Assembly (NCBI RefSeq): GCF_002879645.1
Contig: NZ_PNRE01000036.1
Coordinates: 59,302-123,301, forward strand
Direction: 5' to 3'
Length of the DNA stretch: 64,000 nt
Source of the DNA: Halomonas heilongjiangensis
Lineage (GTDB): Bacteria > Pseudomonadota > Gammaproteobacteria > Pseudomonadales > Halomonadaceae
In this document: positions 38,592 to 47,493 of the stretch, in pieces
Numbering within the stretch: the stretch's first letter is position 1
Layout of the letters: the number at the start of each line of letters is the position of its first letter
Made by a program: the position numbers and the translations under genes
The notes under the pieces: model-generated
Told to the model about the DNA's origin: nothing
Databases searched by the model: none
Seen by the model: only the letters and a program-made list of their open reading frames with translations

Positions 38592-39239
38592 ATGTCCGAT
38601 ACCCCCCAGCCTCAACCGCTGCTCGACGACGACGACCTCGACCTGCTCGACGACTTTCTCGATTCGGAACGCGTCGACGCCGAGGCCCTGGACCTGATCG
38701 GTGCCCACGGCTTCCTGGTGGCACTGGCCGTGGCGCCCAGCGACGTGCCCCCCGCCAGTTGGGTCGCCGAGCTCTTCCACGGCGAGCCGACCTTCGCCGA
38801 CGACGCCGAGCGCGAGACCATCCTCGGACTGCTGGAAGCGCTCAGGCGCAACGCCATCGCCGCCCTGGAGCAGGGCCTGCTGCCGGAACTGCCCTTCGAG
38901 CTCGTTCTCGACGGCCTGGCTGCCGAGGAGACGCCGATCGGCGACTGGTGTGCCGGCTTCATGGAAGGGGTCTTCCTCGACGAGGCGGCCTGGTTCGAGG
39001 AGGACGAGGAGACTGCCGCCACCCTGCTGCTGCCCTTCATGGCACTGTCGGGCCTGTTCGACGAGGAGCCGGACATGGCCGAATTCACCGCCGACACCGC
39101 GCGGCTCGAGGCCCTGGTCGCCCAGTTGCCGGAGCTGGTGCTGGATCTCTATCTGCACTACCGCGTGCCGCCGGAAACCCCCAAGCCTACCCCGCGCAAG
39201 AAGAAGCCCGTCGGTCGCGATGGCAAACGCAAGCGGTAA
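38592..39239 (+). CDS. UPF0149/YecA-like family protein
   Basis: 215-aa, strongly acidic, all-helical protein. GAHGFLVALAVAP and WCAGFMEGVFL are typical of the UPF0149 (YgfB/YecA) group, whose function is mostly unknown. It ends in a lysine/arginine-rich tail (PRKKKPVGRDGKRKR) instead of the SEC-C zinc motif of YecA. Divergent from sprT. Confidence 0.8.
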   Translation: MSDTPQPQPLLDDDDLDLLDDFLDSERVDAEALDLIGAHGFLVALAVAPSDVPPASWVAELFHGEPTFADDAERETILGLLEALRRNAIAALEQGLLPELPFELVLDGLAAEETPIGDWCAGFMEGVFLDEAAWFEEDEETAATLLLPFMALSGLFDEEPDMAEFTADTARLEALVAQLPELVLDLYLHYRVPPETPKPTPRKKKPVGRDGKRKR

Positions 39240-39262
39240 GCTGCTGGCCCGGCGAAGCCGGG

Positions 39263-40384
39263 CTACCTCAGTCGCGTCAGCAGCCCGTCCAGGCTGCCGA
39301 ACAACCACTCCTTGAGGCGCTGCCAGCGGGGGCGCCGGGACCACTCCTCCCGGCGGATCTCGCGGCTGGTGGCGAAGCTGCGCTCGAACAGCTCGACCAC
39401 CTCCTCGGCGAAGCGACGGTCATCCACCTCCTGATTGGCCTCCAGGTTCCAGTGCAGGCTCCAGTGATCGAAGTTGCACGAGCCGATGCTCGTCCAGTGA
39501 TCGGCGAGCGAGAACTTGGCGTGGATGAAGGTGGGCTGGAACTCGAAGATCCGCACCCCGGCCTTGAGCAGACGACCGTAGAAGCGCTGGCCGGCGTAGC
39601 GCACGCCGGGGTGGTCATGCATCTCGCCGGGCAACAACAGGCGCACGTCGACCCCGCGGCGGGCCGCCCGCGCCAGGCGCAGGCGCAGGCTGAAGGTGGG
39701 CACGAAATAGGGCGTGCAGATCCATATGCGCCGGCGTGCCGACGACACCTGGCGCTGCAACGAATGGCGGATCGCCTGGTAGCGATAGCCCTGGCCCCAG
39801 ACCACCCGTCCGCGCATGCCCCGGTAGTCCTCGTGGGGCGACACGTCCAGGCGCAGGTTGTGCACCAGATCAGGCTGGCCGCTGCCCCGGGTCAGCGGCG
39901 AGTCCCACAGGCGGCAGAACAGCCGCACCCAGTCGGCCACCACCGGCCCCTCGATGCGCACGGCCACCTCATACCAGGCGTCGAGGAACTCGTCGACCGC
40001 GCCGAAGCCGCCGGTATAGGCCACTCGGCCGTCCACCACCAGCAGCTTGCGGTGGTCGCGGGTCAGGTTGCGAGCCAACGAGTGGAACCCCAGGGGGTTG
40101 AAGAAGCGCAGTGCCACCCCGCCTGTCTCGAGGCGCGTCCGATCCCCCCCGGAGAGCCCCATGGCGCCATAGCCGTCGAGCATCAGCATCACCGTCACGC
40201 CGCGCTCGACGGCCTTGAGCAGGGCATCGACCAAGGCCGAGGCCAGGCGGCCGGATTCCATCAGGTAGAGCTCGATCAGGATCGACTCGCGCGCCTCCTG
40301 GACCGCCTCGAACATGGCTGGCAGGAAGCGCGCCGATTCCGGCAGCAGCTGGAAGTGATTGCCGTCTCTCCACATGCCGTGCAT
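39263..40384 (-). CDS. clsB: Cardiolipin synthase ClsB-like phospholipase D
   Basis: 373-aa PLD-superfamily enzyme. Two HKD motifs are present: DHRKLLVVDGRVAYTGGFG (near residue 110) and FIHAKFSLADHWTSIGSCNFD begins near residue 285. No membrane helices, as in E. coli ClsB (413 aa), and the N-terminus MHGMWRDGNHFQLLP parallels that of ClsB, which fixes the start at 40384. ClsB makes cardiolipin from two phosphatidylglycerols and has a relaxed head-group specificity. Convergent with the UPF0149 gene and divergent from plsB, another phospholipid gene. Confidence 0.85.
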   Translation of the reverse strand: MHGMWRDGNHFQLLPESARFLPAMFEAVQEARESILIELYLMESGRLASALVDALLKAVERGVTVMLMLDGYGAMGLSGGDRTRLETGGVALRFFNPLGFHSLARNLTRDHRKLLVVDGRVAYTGGFGAVDEFLDAWYEVAVRIEGPVVADWVRLFCRLWDSPLTRGSGQPDLVHNLRLDVSPHEDYRGMRGRVVWGQGYRYQAIRHSLQRQVSSARRRIWICTPYFVPTFSLRLRLARAARRGVDVRLLLPGEMHDHPGVRYAGQRFYGRLLKAGVRIFEFQPTFIHAKFSLADHWTSIGSCNFDHWSLHWNLEANQEVDDRRFAEEVVELFERSFATSREIRREEWSRRPRWQRLKEWLFGSLDGLLTRLR

Positions 40385-40512
40385 GGCCGCGTCCCTGTGC
40401 GATTCTCCACCGCATTGACGCACGTTTGCCGGGCCAGGAAAAGCCGCGCCCCTGACCGACGGGGCCGCGATGGCTATACTGGCCACCTCGTCTCCTCAGC
40501 CAAGGCAATCGG

Positions 40513-42969
40513 ATGGCCTTCATACGCACGCTGATGATCCCCTTGCGCGCGCCGCTGCGGCGGCTGATCGCCGCTTGGGTGGAGCTTCGCCTGATCGAGC
40601 CCGCCGTCGATGAGCTCGATCTGGATCCGGCGCTGCCGGTGCTCTATGTCCTGCCCCACCCGGCCCTCTCGGATGCCCTGCTGCTCGAATCGCTCTGCCG
40701 CGCCCACGGTCTGCCCTCGGCCGCCGGCCGGCGCCAGGTGGGCGAGATCACCCTGCCGGCCTGCCTCGCCCTGCCCTCTCCCGGCCGGCGCCTGTGGCGA
40801 CGCACCGCACGGCTCGAGGCCCCCTTCCTGGGGCTGCTCGAGCAGCGTCGCAGTCACCCCGAGCACGAGGTGCAACTGGTCCCGGTCAGCGTCTTCTGGG
40901 GCCGGGCCCCGGGCAAACGGTTCGGGTTCTGGAAGATGCTGGCCGCCGACAGCTGGCAGTTCACCGGCCGCCTGCGCCGGGCGCTCTCGGTGCTGGTCAA
41001 CGGCAAGAACGTGGAGCTGCACTTCGGCGCCCCGCTCAAGCTCGGCGACCTGCTCGACGCGCGCGGTGCGACCCTCGCCAACCGCAAGACGGCCAGGCTG
41101 CTGCGCGTGCACTTCCGCCGCCTGCGCACCCGGGTACTGGGGCCGGATCTCTCCCACCGTCGCATCCTGATCGAAGGCGTGTCGCGCAGCCCCGAAGTAC
41201 GCCAGGTGATCGCCGAACAGGCCACGAGCGAGAACCGCTCGCCCGCGCGACTGCAGAAGCGTGCCCGGCGCTACGGGCGCGAGATCGCCTCGAACATGGC
41301 CTACCCGGTACTGCGCTTCATGGACGGCCTGCTCAAGCGGCTCTGGAACCGGCTCTACGATGGCGTGGACGTCCATGGCCTGGAACGGGTCAAGGCGCTG
41401 GCCGGCGACCATACCCTGGTCTACGTACCCTGCCACCGCAGCCATATCGACTACCTGCTGCTCTCCTACGTGCTCTACCGGGATGGCCTGATGCCACCGC
41501 ACATCGCCGCCGGACGCAACCTCGACATGCCGCTGATCGGCCCGCTGCTGCGCCGTGGCGGCGCCTTCTTCCTGCGCCGCAGCTTCCGCGACAACCGGCT
41601 CTATGCGGCGGTGTTCAACGAGTACCTGCACCGGCTGCTCTCCCGCGGCCACCCGCTGGAATACTTCATCGAGGGCGGGCGCTCGCGCAGCGGGCGAATG
41701 CTCGCCGCCCGCCCCGGCATGCTGGCCATGACCCTGCGCTCCTATCTGCGCAGCGCCGCCGGCAGCGGCCAGCAGCGGCTCGCCTTCGTGCCGGTCTATA
41801 TCGGCTACGAGCGGATCATCGAGAATGCCAGTTACCAGCGCGAGCTGCGCGGTGGCAAGAAGCGCAAGGAGAGCCCGCTGGCTCTGCTACGCGTGCTCGG
41901 CCAGCTGCGCCAGCCCTTCGGCCGGGTGACGGTGAACGTCGGTGAGCCCCTCACCCTGGCCGCCTATCTGGACCGGGAAGTCGGCGACTGGCGCCATGCC
42001 CTGGGCGAGGAGCGCCCCGCCTGGCTCACGCCGTTGATCCCCCGGCTCGGCGAGGAGCTGTGTCGGCGCATCAACGCCGCCGCGGCCCTCAACCCGGTCA
42101 ACCTGGTGGCCCTGGTGCTGCTGGCCACCCCCCACCACGCCATCGAGGTCAGCCTGCTCGAGCGCCAGCTCGCCCTGCTCGCCGACCTGCAGCGGCGCCG
42201 TCCCGGCGGCGTCCATGCCAGCCTCCCGGCGGGCACCCCCAGCGACTGGATCGACCAAGTGGTGGCCCTGGGCATGGTCGAACGGCGCCCCCATCCCCAG
42301 GGCGACATCCTGCTCGCCGATGCCGGCCAGGCCGGCCTGCTGGCCTGGTATCGCAACAATGTGATGCATCTCTTCGCCCTGGCCGGCCTGGTCGCCTTCG
42401 CCTTTCGCCACCGGCCGACGCACCGCCTGGAAGCCCTGGAGGCACTGCTCGCCCCCTGCTGGCCAATACTGGCCCGGGAACTGGTCATCGAGCCACCGGC
42501 CTCGCTGCGTGAAGGGGTGACCGAGATGCTCGACCTGCTGGTCGACCAGGGGCTGCTGGAACGCACCGAGGAGGGGTGGCATTGCCCCGAGGAACCCCTC
42601 GAGGCCGGCGAACGGCTGCGCCTGCTCGGGCAACTGATGCAGCCCTCGCTGGAGCGCGGCTATCTGCTGCTGGCGGTGCTGCTCGACGCCGGCCCGGGCG
42701 AGCTGGTCGCCGAGGCGCTGGCCGAGCGCAGCCGCCAGTTGGCCGAGCGGCTGGCCCTGCTGTCGGGGCTCGATGCCCCGGAGTTCTTCGATACCCGGCT
42801 GTTCGCCAGCCTGGTGGAGAGCCTGGAGCGAGAGGGCTGGCTATGGCGCGAGGAGGAGCGACTGGTGTTCGACGAGCGGCTGCGCCTGGCCGCCCGGCGC
42901 TCGCGCGAGCTGTTCGATCCCGCGCTGCGCCATCGGCTGCAGCTGATCACCCGCCGCCCCAACGAGTGA
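40513..42969 (+). CDS. plsB: Glycerol-3-phosphate 1-O-acyltransferase
   Basis: 818-aa membrane-associated acyltransferase that makes the first acylation of glycerol-3-phosphate in phospholipid synthesis. The catalytic HxxxxD is in YVPCHRSHIDYLLLSY near residue 315; RRGGAFFLRRSF and FIEGGRSRSGRM form the glycerol-3-phosphate binding blocks. Length is close to E. coli PlsB (807 aa). Convergent with rsmJ, leaving 1 nt. Confidence 0.97.
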   Translation: MAFIRTLMIPLRAPLRRLIAAWVELRLIEPAVDELDLDPALPVLYVLPHPALSDALLLESLCRAHGLPSAAGRRQVGEITLPACLALPSPGRRLWRRTARLEAPFLGLLEQRRSHPEHEVQLVPVSVFWGRAPGKRFGFWKMLAADSWQFTGRLRRALSVLVNGKNVELHFGAPLKLGDLLDARGATLANRKTARLLRVHFRRLRTRVLGPDLSHRRILIEGVSRSPEVRQVIAEQATSENRSPARLQKRARRYGREIASNMAYPVLRFMDGLLKRLWNRLYDGVDVHGLERVKALAGDHTLVYVPCHRSHIDYLLLSYVLYRDGLMPPHIAAGRNLDMPLIGPLLRRGGAFFLRRSFRDNRLYAAVFNEYLHRLLSRGHPLEYFIEGGRSRSGRMLAARPGMLAMTLRSYLRSAAGSGQQRLAFVPVYIGYERIIENASYQRELRGGKKRKESPLALLRVLGQLRQPFGRVTVNVGEPLTLAAYLDREVGDWRHALGEERPAWLTPLIPRLGEELCRRINAAAALNPVNLVALVLLATPHHAIEVSLLERQLALLADLQRRRPGGVHASLPAGTPSDWIDQVVALGMVERRPHPQGDILLADAGQAGLLAWYRNNVMHLFALAGLVAFAFRHRPTHRLEALEALLAPCWPILARELVIEPPASLREGVTEMLDLLVDQGLLERTEEGWHCPEEPLEAGERLRLLGQLMQPSLERGYLLLAVLLDAGPGELVAEALAERSRQLAERLALLSGLDAPEFFDTRLFASLVESLEREGWLWREEERLVFDERLRLAARRSRELFDPALRHRLQLITRRPNE

Positions 42970-42970
42970 C

Positions 42971-43741
42971 TCAGGCGGCGGTCAAGGCCCGATGGACATA
43001 GAGATCGTAGCGGCTGGTCTTGCCCTCGATGACGTGCCGGGGCGCGGGCCCCGCGATGGGGGGGGCCTGGCGCGGACGCTTGACCACCACCCGGTGGGTG
43101 GCCACATCCAGCGCCGCCTCCAGCAGCCGCGGCGCATCGCCGTCGTCGCCGGCCAGCACCCTGAAGAGCCGCATCTCCTTCTTGACCAGCGCCGACTTGT
43201 CGCGGTGCGGGAACATCGGATCGAGGTGGACCACCTGGGGCGACACGCCCCCCTCCGCCACCAGGGCATCGAGCTCCCGCGTGGCGTCGCCACGGGCCAG
43301 GTGCATCCGCGCGGCGATCCCGGCGGTTTCGGGATCGGCCAGGGCGCGCGCCACGCCATCCTCGAGCAGGGCGAAGATCGCCGCCACCCGCTCCACCATC
43401 AGCACCTCGGCGCCGAGACTCGCCAGCACGAAGGCGTCGCGGCCGAGCCCGGCGGTGGCATCCACCACCGACGGCGTCACCCCCTTGCCCAGGCCGCAGG
43501 CGCGGGCGATCAGCTGGCCGCGACCGCCGCCGAAATGGCGCCGGTGAGCGGCCCGGCCGGCGACGAAATCCACCGCCAGCGGGTTGCCGTAGCGCCGCGG
43601 GTCGCCGACCAGGACCAGGCGTCCGTCGCGAATCTCCAGGGACAGCTCGGCCTCCCCCGCCTCGCCCAGGGGCAGCCCGAGCCGGGCCGCCAGTTCCGCC
43701 AGCCCCGCACCGCCCACCACCAGGGGCGGACGCTCGCTCAT
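42971..43741 (-). CDS. rsmJ: 16S rRNA (guanine(1516)-N(2))-methyltransferase RsmJ
   Basis: 256-aa SAM-dependent methyltransferase. The SAM-binding motif is [19 protein letters not shown] and the catalytic region HLDPMFPHR is as in E. coli RsmJ (YhiQ, 250 aa). It overlaps the tsaB stop by ATGA and so is translationally coupled to it. Confidence 0.95.
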   Translation of the reverse strand: MSERPPLVVGGAGLAELAARLGLPLGEAGEAELSLEIRDGRLVLVGDPRRYGNPLAVDFVAGRAAHRRHFGGGRGQLIARACGLGKGVTPSVVDATAGLGRDAFVLASLGAEVLMVERVAAIFALLEDGVARALADPETAGIAARMHLARGDATRELDALVAEGGVSPQVVHLDPMFPHRDKSALVKKEMRLFRVLAGDDGDAPRLLEAALDVATHRVVVKRPRQAPPIAGPAPRHVIEGKTSRYDLYVHRALTAA

Positions 43742-44442
43742 CGCGCCTTCTTCCAGGCCACCTGATCGCGCAGATAGACCGGCTGGACCTCATGGGGCGG
43801 GCGGGCCTCGCCGGCCTCGAAGGCCCGCGCCGCCAGCAGCACCATGTCGGCGGCGTCGGCCTCCAGGTCGGGCAGGTGCTGGCCGATACCGGCCTGCACC
43901 TCGGCGGGCATGGCATCCCACAGCCCCCAGCCGGACCCGATCCCCACCCAGTCGTGATCCGCATGGCCCGCCGGCAGGCGCAGCCGCGCCGGCGGCATCA
44001 CCGCCTCCTCGGCGAGCGGCTCGGGGAGGCCGTCGCGGCACTGCCAGGCGGCCACGTAGATCTCCCCCATGCGGGCGTCCAGGGCGGTGACCAGGTAACG
44101 GAAGTGGTGACGACGATGGCCGCCCAGCGCCAGGGCGGCGAGGGTCGAGACGCCGATCAGCGGGCGATCGAGGCCATAGGCCAGCCCCTGGGCGGCACCG
44201 GCGGCGATGCGCAGCCCGGTGAAGGAGCCGGGGCCATGGCCGTAGGCCACGGCATCCAGCGACGCCGGCGCGAGGCCGGCCTCGGCGAGCACCTCGTCGA
44301 CCAGGGGCAGCAGCCGCCGGGTGTGCTCCCGGGGGGCGAGCTCGAAGCGGGAGAGGAGTTCGTCATCGGCCCCCGCGCGGCGCCGCAGCAGGGCGACGGA
44401 ACAGGCGCTCGAGGAGGCATCCAGGGCCAGCAGGATCGACAT
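43738..44442 (-). CDS. tsaB: tRNA threonylcarbamoyladenosine biosynthesis protein TsaB
   Basis: 234-aa ASKHA-fold protein that partners TsaD and TsaE in t6A37 synthesis. [15 protein letters not shown] is the N-terminal phosphate-like motif and [16 protein letters not shown] is the family signature. It contains no catalytic metal site, as expected for the TsaB subunit. Cotranscribed with rsmJ; TrmO, a methyltransferase that modifies t6A, is encoded 8 kb away. Confidence 0.95.
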   Translation of the reverse strand: MSILLALDASSSACSVALLRRRAGADDELLSRFELAPREHTRRLLPLVDEVLAEAGLAPASLDAVAYGHGPGSFTGLRIAAGAAQGLAYGLDRPLIGVSTLAALALGGHRRHHFRYLVTALDARMGEIYVAAWQCRDGLPEPLAEEAVMPPARLRLPAGHADHDWVGIGSGWGLWDAMPAEVQAGIGQHLPDLEADAADMVLLAARAFEAGEARPPHEVQPVYLRDQVAWKKAR

Positions 44443-44500
44443 GGGGCTCGGCCATCACAGCGAAATGGGCAGCCATTATACGTGGCCTGGCCAGAAACGA

Positions 44501-44526
44501 CGATGGCCCGCTTGAGCGGGCCATCG
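44501..44526 (-). terminator. Terminator of adk
   Basis: Perfect 11-bp stem CGATGGCCCGC/GCGGGCCATCG, 4-nt loop, followed on the minus strand by TTTC. It separates adk from tsaB. Confidence 0.75.
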
Positions 44527-44549
44527 AGCGTGACAGGGCGGGGAAGGTA

Positions 44550-45341
<792 letters not shown>

Positions 45342-45406
45342 TCAACCCACTGACGGCCGAATAACACTTTGGTCTTCCCTGCGTCATCGTGCCCGTTCTA
45401 CAAACA

Positions 45407-45432
45407 ACGACGGCGCCTCATGGCGCCGTCGT
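45407..45432 (-). terminator. Terminator of aceEF
   Basis: Perfect 11-bp stem ACGACGGCGCC/GGCGCCGTCGT, loop TCAT, followed on the minus strand by TGTTTGT. It lies 18 nt after the aceF stop. Confidence 0.8.
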
Positions 45433-45449
45433 CGATCCACCACCCGGAA

Positions 45450-47432
45450 TTACAGCAGCAGGCGGCGGATATCGGTCAGTAGCTGACCGAGCAGGGCGGT
45501 GAAGCGCGCCGCATCGGCGCCATTGACCGCCCGGTGGTCGTAGGAGAGACACAGCGGCATCATCAGCCGCGGCTCGAAGGCCTTGCCGTCCCACACCGGT
45601 TTCATCTGCGCCTTGGAGATGCCGAGGATGGCGACCTCCGGGGCGTTGACGATCGGGGTGAAGGCGGTGCCGCCGATGGAGCCCAGGCTGGAGATGGTGA
45701 AGCAGCCACCGGTCATCTCCTCGCGCTTGAGCTTCTTCGACTGGGCCTTCTTGGCCAGTTCCACGGACTCCTTGGCCAGCTCGATCAGCGACTTCCTGTC
45801 GGCGTCGCGGATCACCGGCACCATCAGGCCGTCCGGGGTGTCCACGGCAATGCCGATGTGGACGTACTTCTTGTGCACCACCGTCTCGCCGTCGCTCTTC
45901 AGGCTGACGTTGAACTGCGGGTACTGGCGCAGGGCGAAGGCGCACGCCTTGATCAGGAAGGGCAGCGGCGTGAGCTTGGCCCCCTGGGCCTCGGCCTCGG
46001 CCTTCATCGACTTGCGGAAGGCCTCCAGCTCGGTGATGTCCGCCTCGTCGAACTGGGTGACGTGGGGCAGGTTGACCCAACTGCGATGCAGGTTGGTGGC
46101 GCCCATCTTCATCAGGCGGCCCATCGGCTTCTCTTCCACCTCACCGAACTGGCTGAAGTCCTGGTCCGGGATCGGCGGGATGCCGGCACCGCCGGCGGCC
46201 GCCGGGGCGGCGGCAGGCGTCTGGGCCTTGCCGGCGATCGCCTGCTTGACGTAGGCGTGGACGTCCTCCTTCAGCACCCGCTCCTTCGGGCCGCTGGGCC
46301 TGACCAGCCCCAGGTCGACCCCCAGCTCGCGGGCCAGCATGCGCACCGCCGGGCCGGCATGGACCAACTTGCCGTCGCGGGGCTTGTGGGCCGCCATCTG
46401 GGCTTCCGGGCTCGGCGTGCCGGCCGGGGTCGGTGCCGGCTTGTCGGCCTTCGGCGCCTCGGCCTTCTGCTCCGTCTTCTTGGCAGCCGCCTTGGGCGCA
46501 GGCTTGCTGCCCGCCACCTCGATATAGCCGATCAGGTCGCCCTCGGAGACGGTGTCGCCCTCCTTGACGGTCAGCTCGACCAGCTTGCCCTTGTAGGGGC
46601 TCGGCACGTCCATGGAGGCCTTGTCGGACTCCAGGGTGATCAGCGGGTCTTCCTCGTCGACCTCGTCGCCCACGGTGGCGGCGATCTCGATCACCGGCAC
46701 GTCACTGGAGCCGGAGAGGTCCGGTATGCGGATCTCCTTGCGCTCGGGCTCGCCGCCGGACGCCTCTTCTTCCTCGGCCGGAGCTTCCTCGGCCTCGGGC
46801 TCGGTGGCACGGGCCGGCTCGGCGGGTGCCGCAGCGTCATCGCCCCCCTCGCCGGCGACCTCCATGGTACCGATGACATCGCCCTCGGAAACCGTATCGC
46901 CCTCCTTGACGGTCAGGCTGACCAGCTTGCCGGCATGGGGGCTGGGCACGTCCATGGAGGCCTTGTCGGACTCCAGGGTGATCAGGGTGTCCTCTTCGGC
47001 GACCTCGTCGCCCTCGGCCACCGCCACCTCGATGATCTCCACGTCGGAGGAGCCACCCAGGTCCGGCACCTTGATCTCCACGGTGCGCTTGCCGCCACCG
47101 CTCGCCGGCTTCGCCGCGGGCTTCTCCGCGGCGGGTTCGGGCGCCTTCTCGGGGGCCGGTGACGCCGGCTCCTCGGCCGCACCACCATCGGCACCCGCCA
47201 GCTCCAGCTCGACGATGTCGTCGCCCTCGGAGACGGTGTCGCCCTCCTTGACCAACACCTTGATGACCTTGCCACCCTTCGGCGCCGGCACATCCATGGA
47301 GGCCTTGTCGGACTCCAGGGTGATCAGGGTATCCTCGGCGTCGATCACGTCGCCTTCCGACACCGCGATCTCGATGATTTCGACATCGGTATCGCCACCG
47401 ATGTCGGGAACTTTGATAATTTCGCTACTCAA
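45450..47432 (-). CDS. aceF: Pyruvate dehydrogenase E2 (dihydrolipoamide acetyltransferase)
   Basis: 660-aa core subunit of the pyruvate dehydrogenase complex. Three lipoyl domains are visible, each with the lipoylated lysine in LESDKASMDVP, joined by Ala/Pro/Glu-rich linkers; a peripheral subunit-binding domain (VRMLARELGVDL) and the catalytic domain follow. The active-site motif reads SYDHRAVNGADAARF, with N in place of the D of E. coli DHRxxDG, as in Pseudomonas-type E2. The start is TTG at 47432, preceded by AAGGAG 7 nt upstream; it begins SSEIIKVPDIG. 61 nt after aceE. Confidence 0.97.
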   Translation of the reverse strand: MSSEIIKVPDIGGDTDVEIIEIAVSEGDVIDAEDTLITLESDKASMDVPAPKGGKVIKVLVKEGDTVSEGDDIVELELAGADGGAAEEPASPAPEKAPEPAAEKPAAKPASGGGKRTVEIKVPDLGGSSDVEIIEVAVAEGDEVAEEDTLITLESDKASMDVPSPHAGKLVSLTVKEGDTVSEGDVIGTMEVAGEGGDDAAAPAEPARATEPEAEEAPAEEEEASGGEPERKEIRIPDLSGSSDVPVIEIAATVGDEVDEEDPLITLESDKASMDVPSPYKGKLVELTVKEGDTVSEGDLIGYIEVAGSKPAPKAAAKKTEQKAEAPKADKPAPTPAGTPSPEAQMAAHKPRDGKLVHAGPAVRMLARELGVDLGLVRPSGPKERVLKEDVHAYVKQAIAGKAQTPAAAPAAAGGAGIPPIPDQDFSQFGEVEEKPMGRLMKMGATNLHRSWVNLPHVTQFDEADITELEAFRKSMKAEAEAQGAKLTPLPFLIKACAFALRQYPQFNVSLKSDGETVVHKKYVHIGIAVDTPDGLMVPVIRDADRKSLIELAKESVELAKKAQSKKLKREEMTGGCFTISSLGSIGGTAFTPIVNAPEVAILGISKAQMKPVWDGKAFEPRLMMPLCLSYDHRAVNGADAARFTALLGQLLTDIRRLLL

Positions 47433-47493
47433 GGTCGCGCTCCTTCCAAATCGTGCCTGGAACAGGCGGGCCGGGGGCCCGCCAGCCACCTGA

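Noticed and set aside
45534-47162. Glycine- and leucine-rich plus-strand frames opposite aceF
   Set aside because: The periodic look is caused by the three lipoyl repeats on the other strand.
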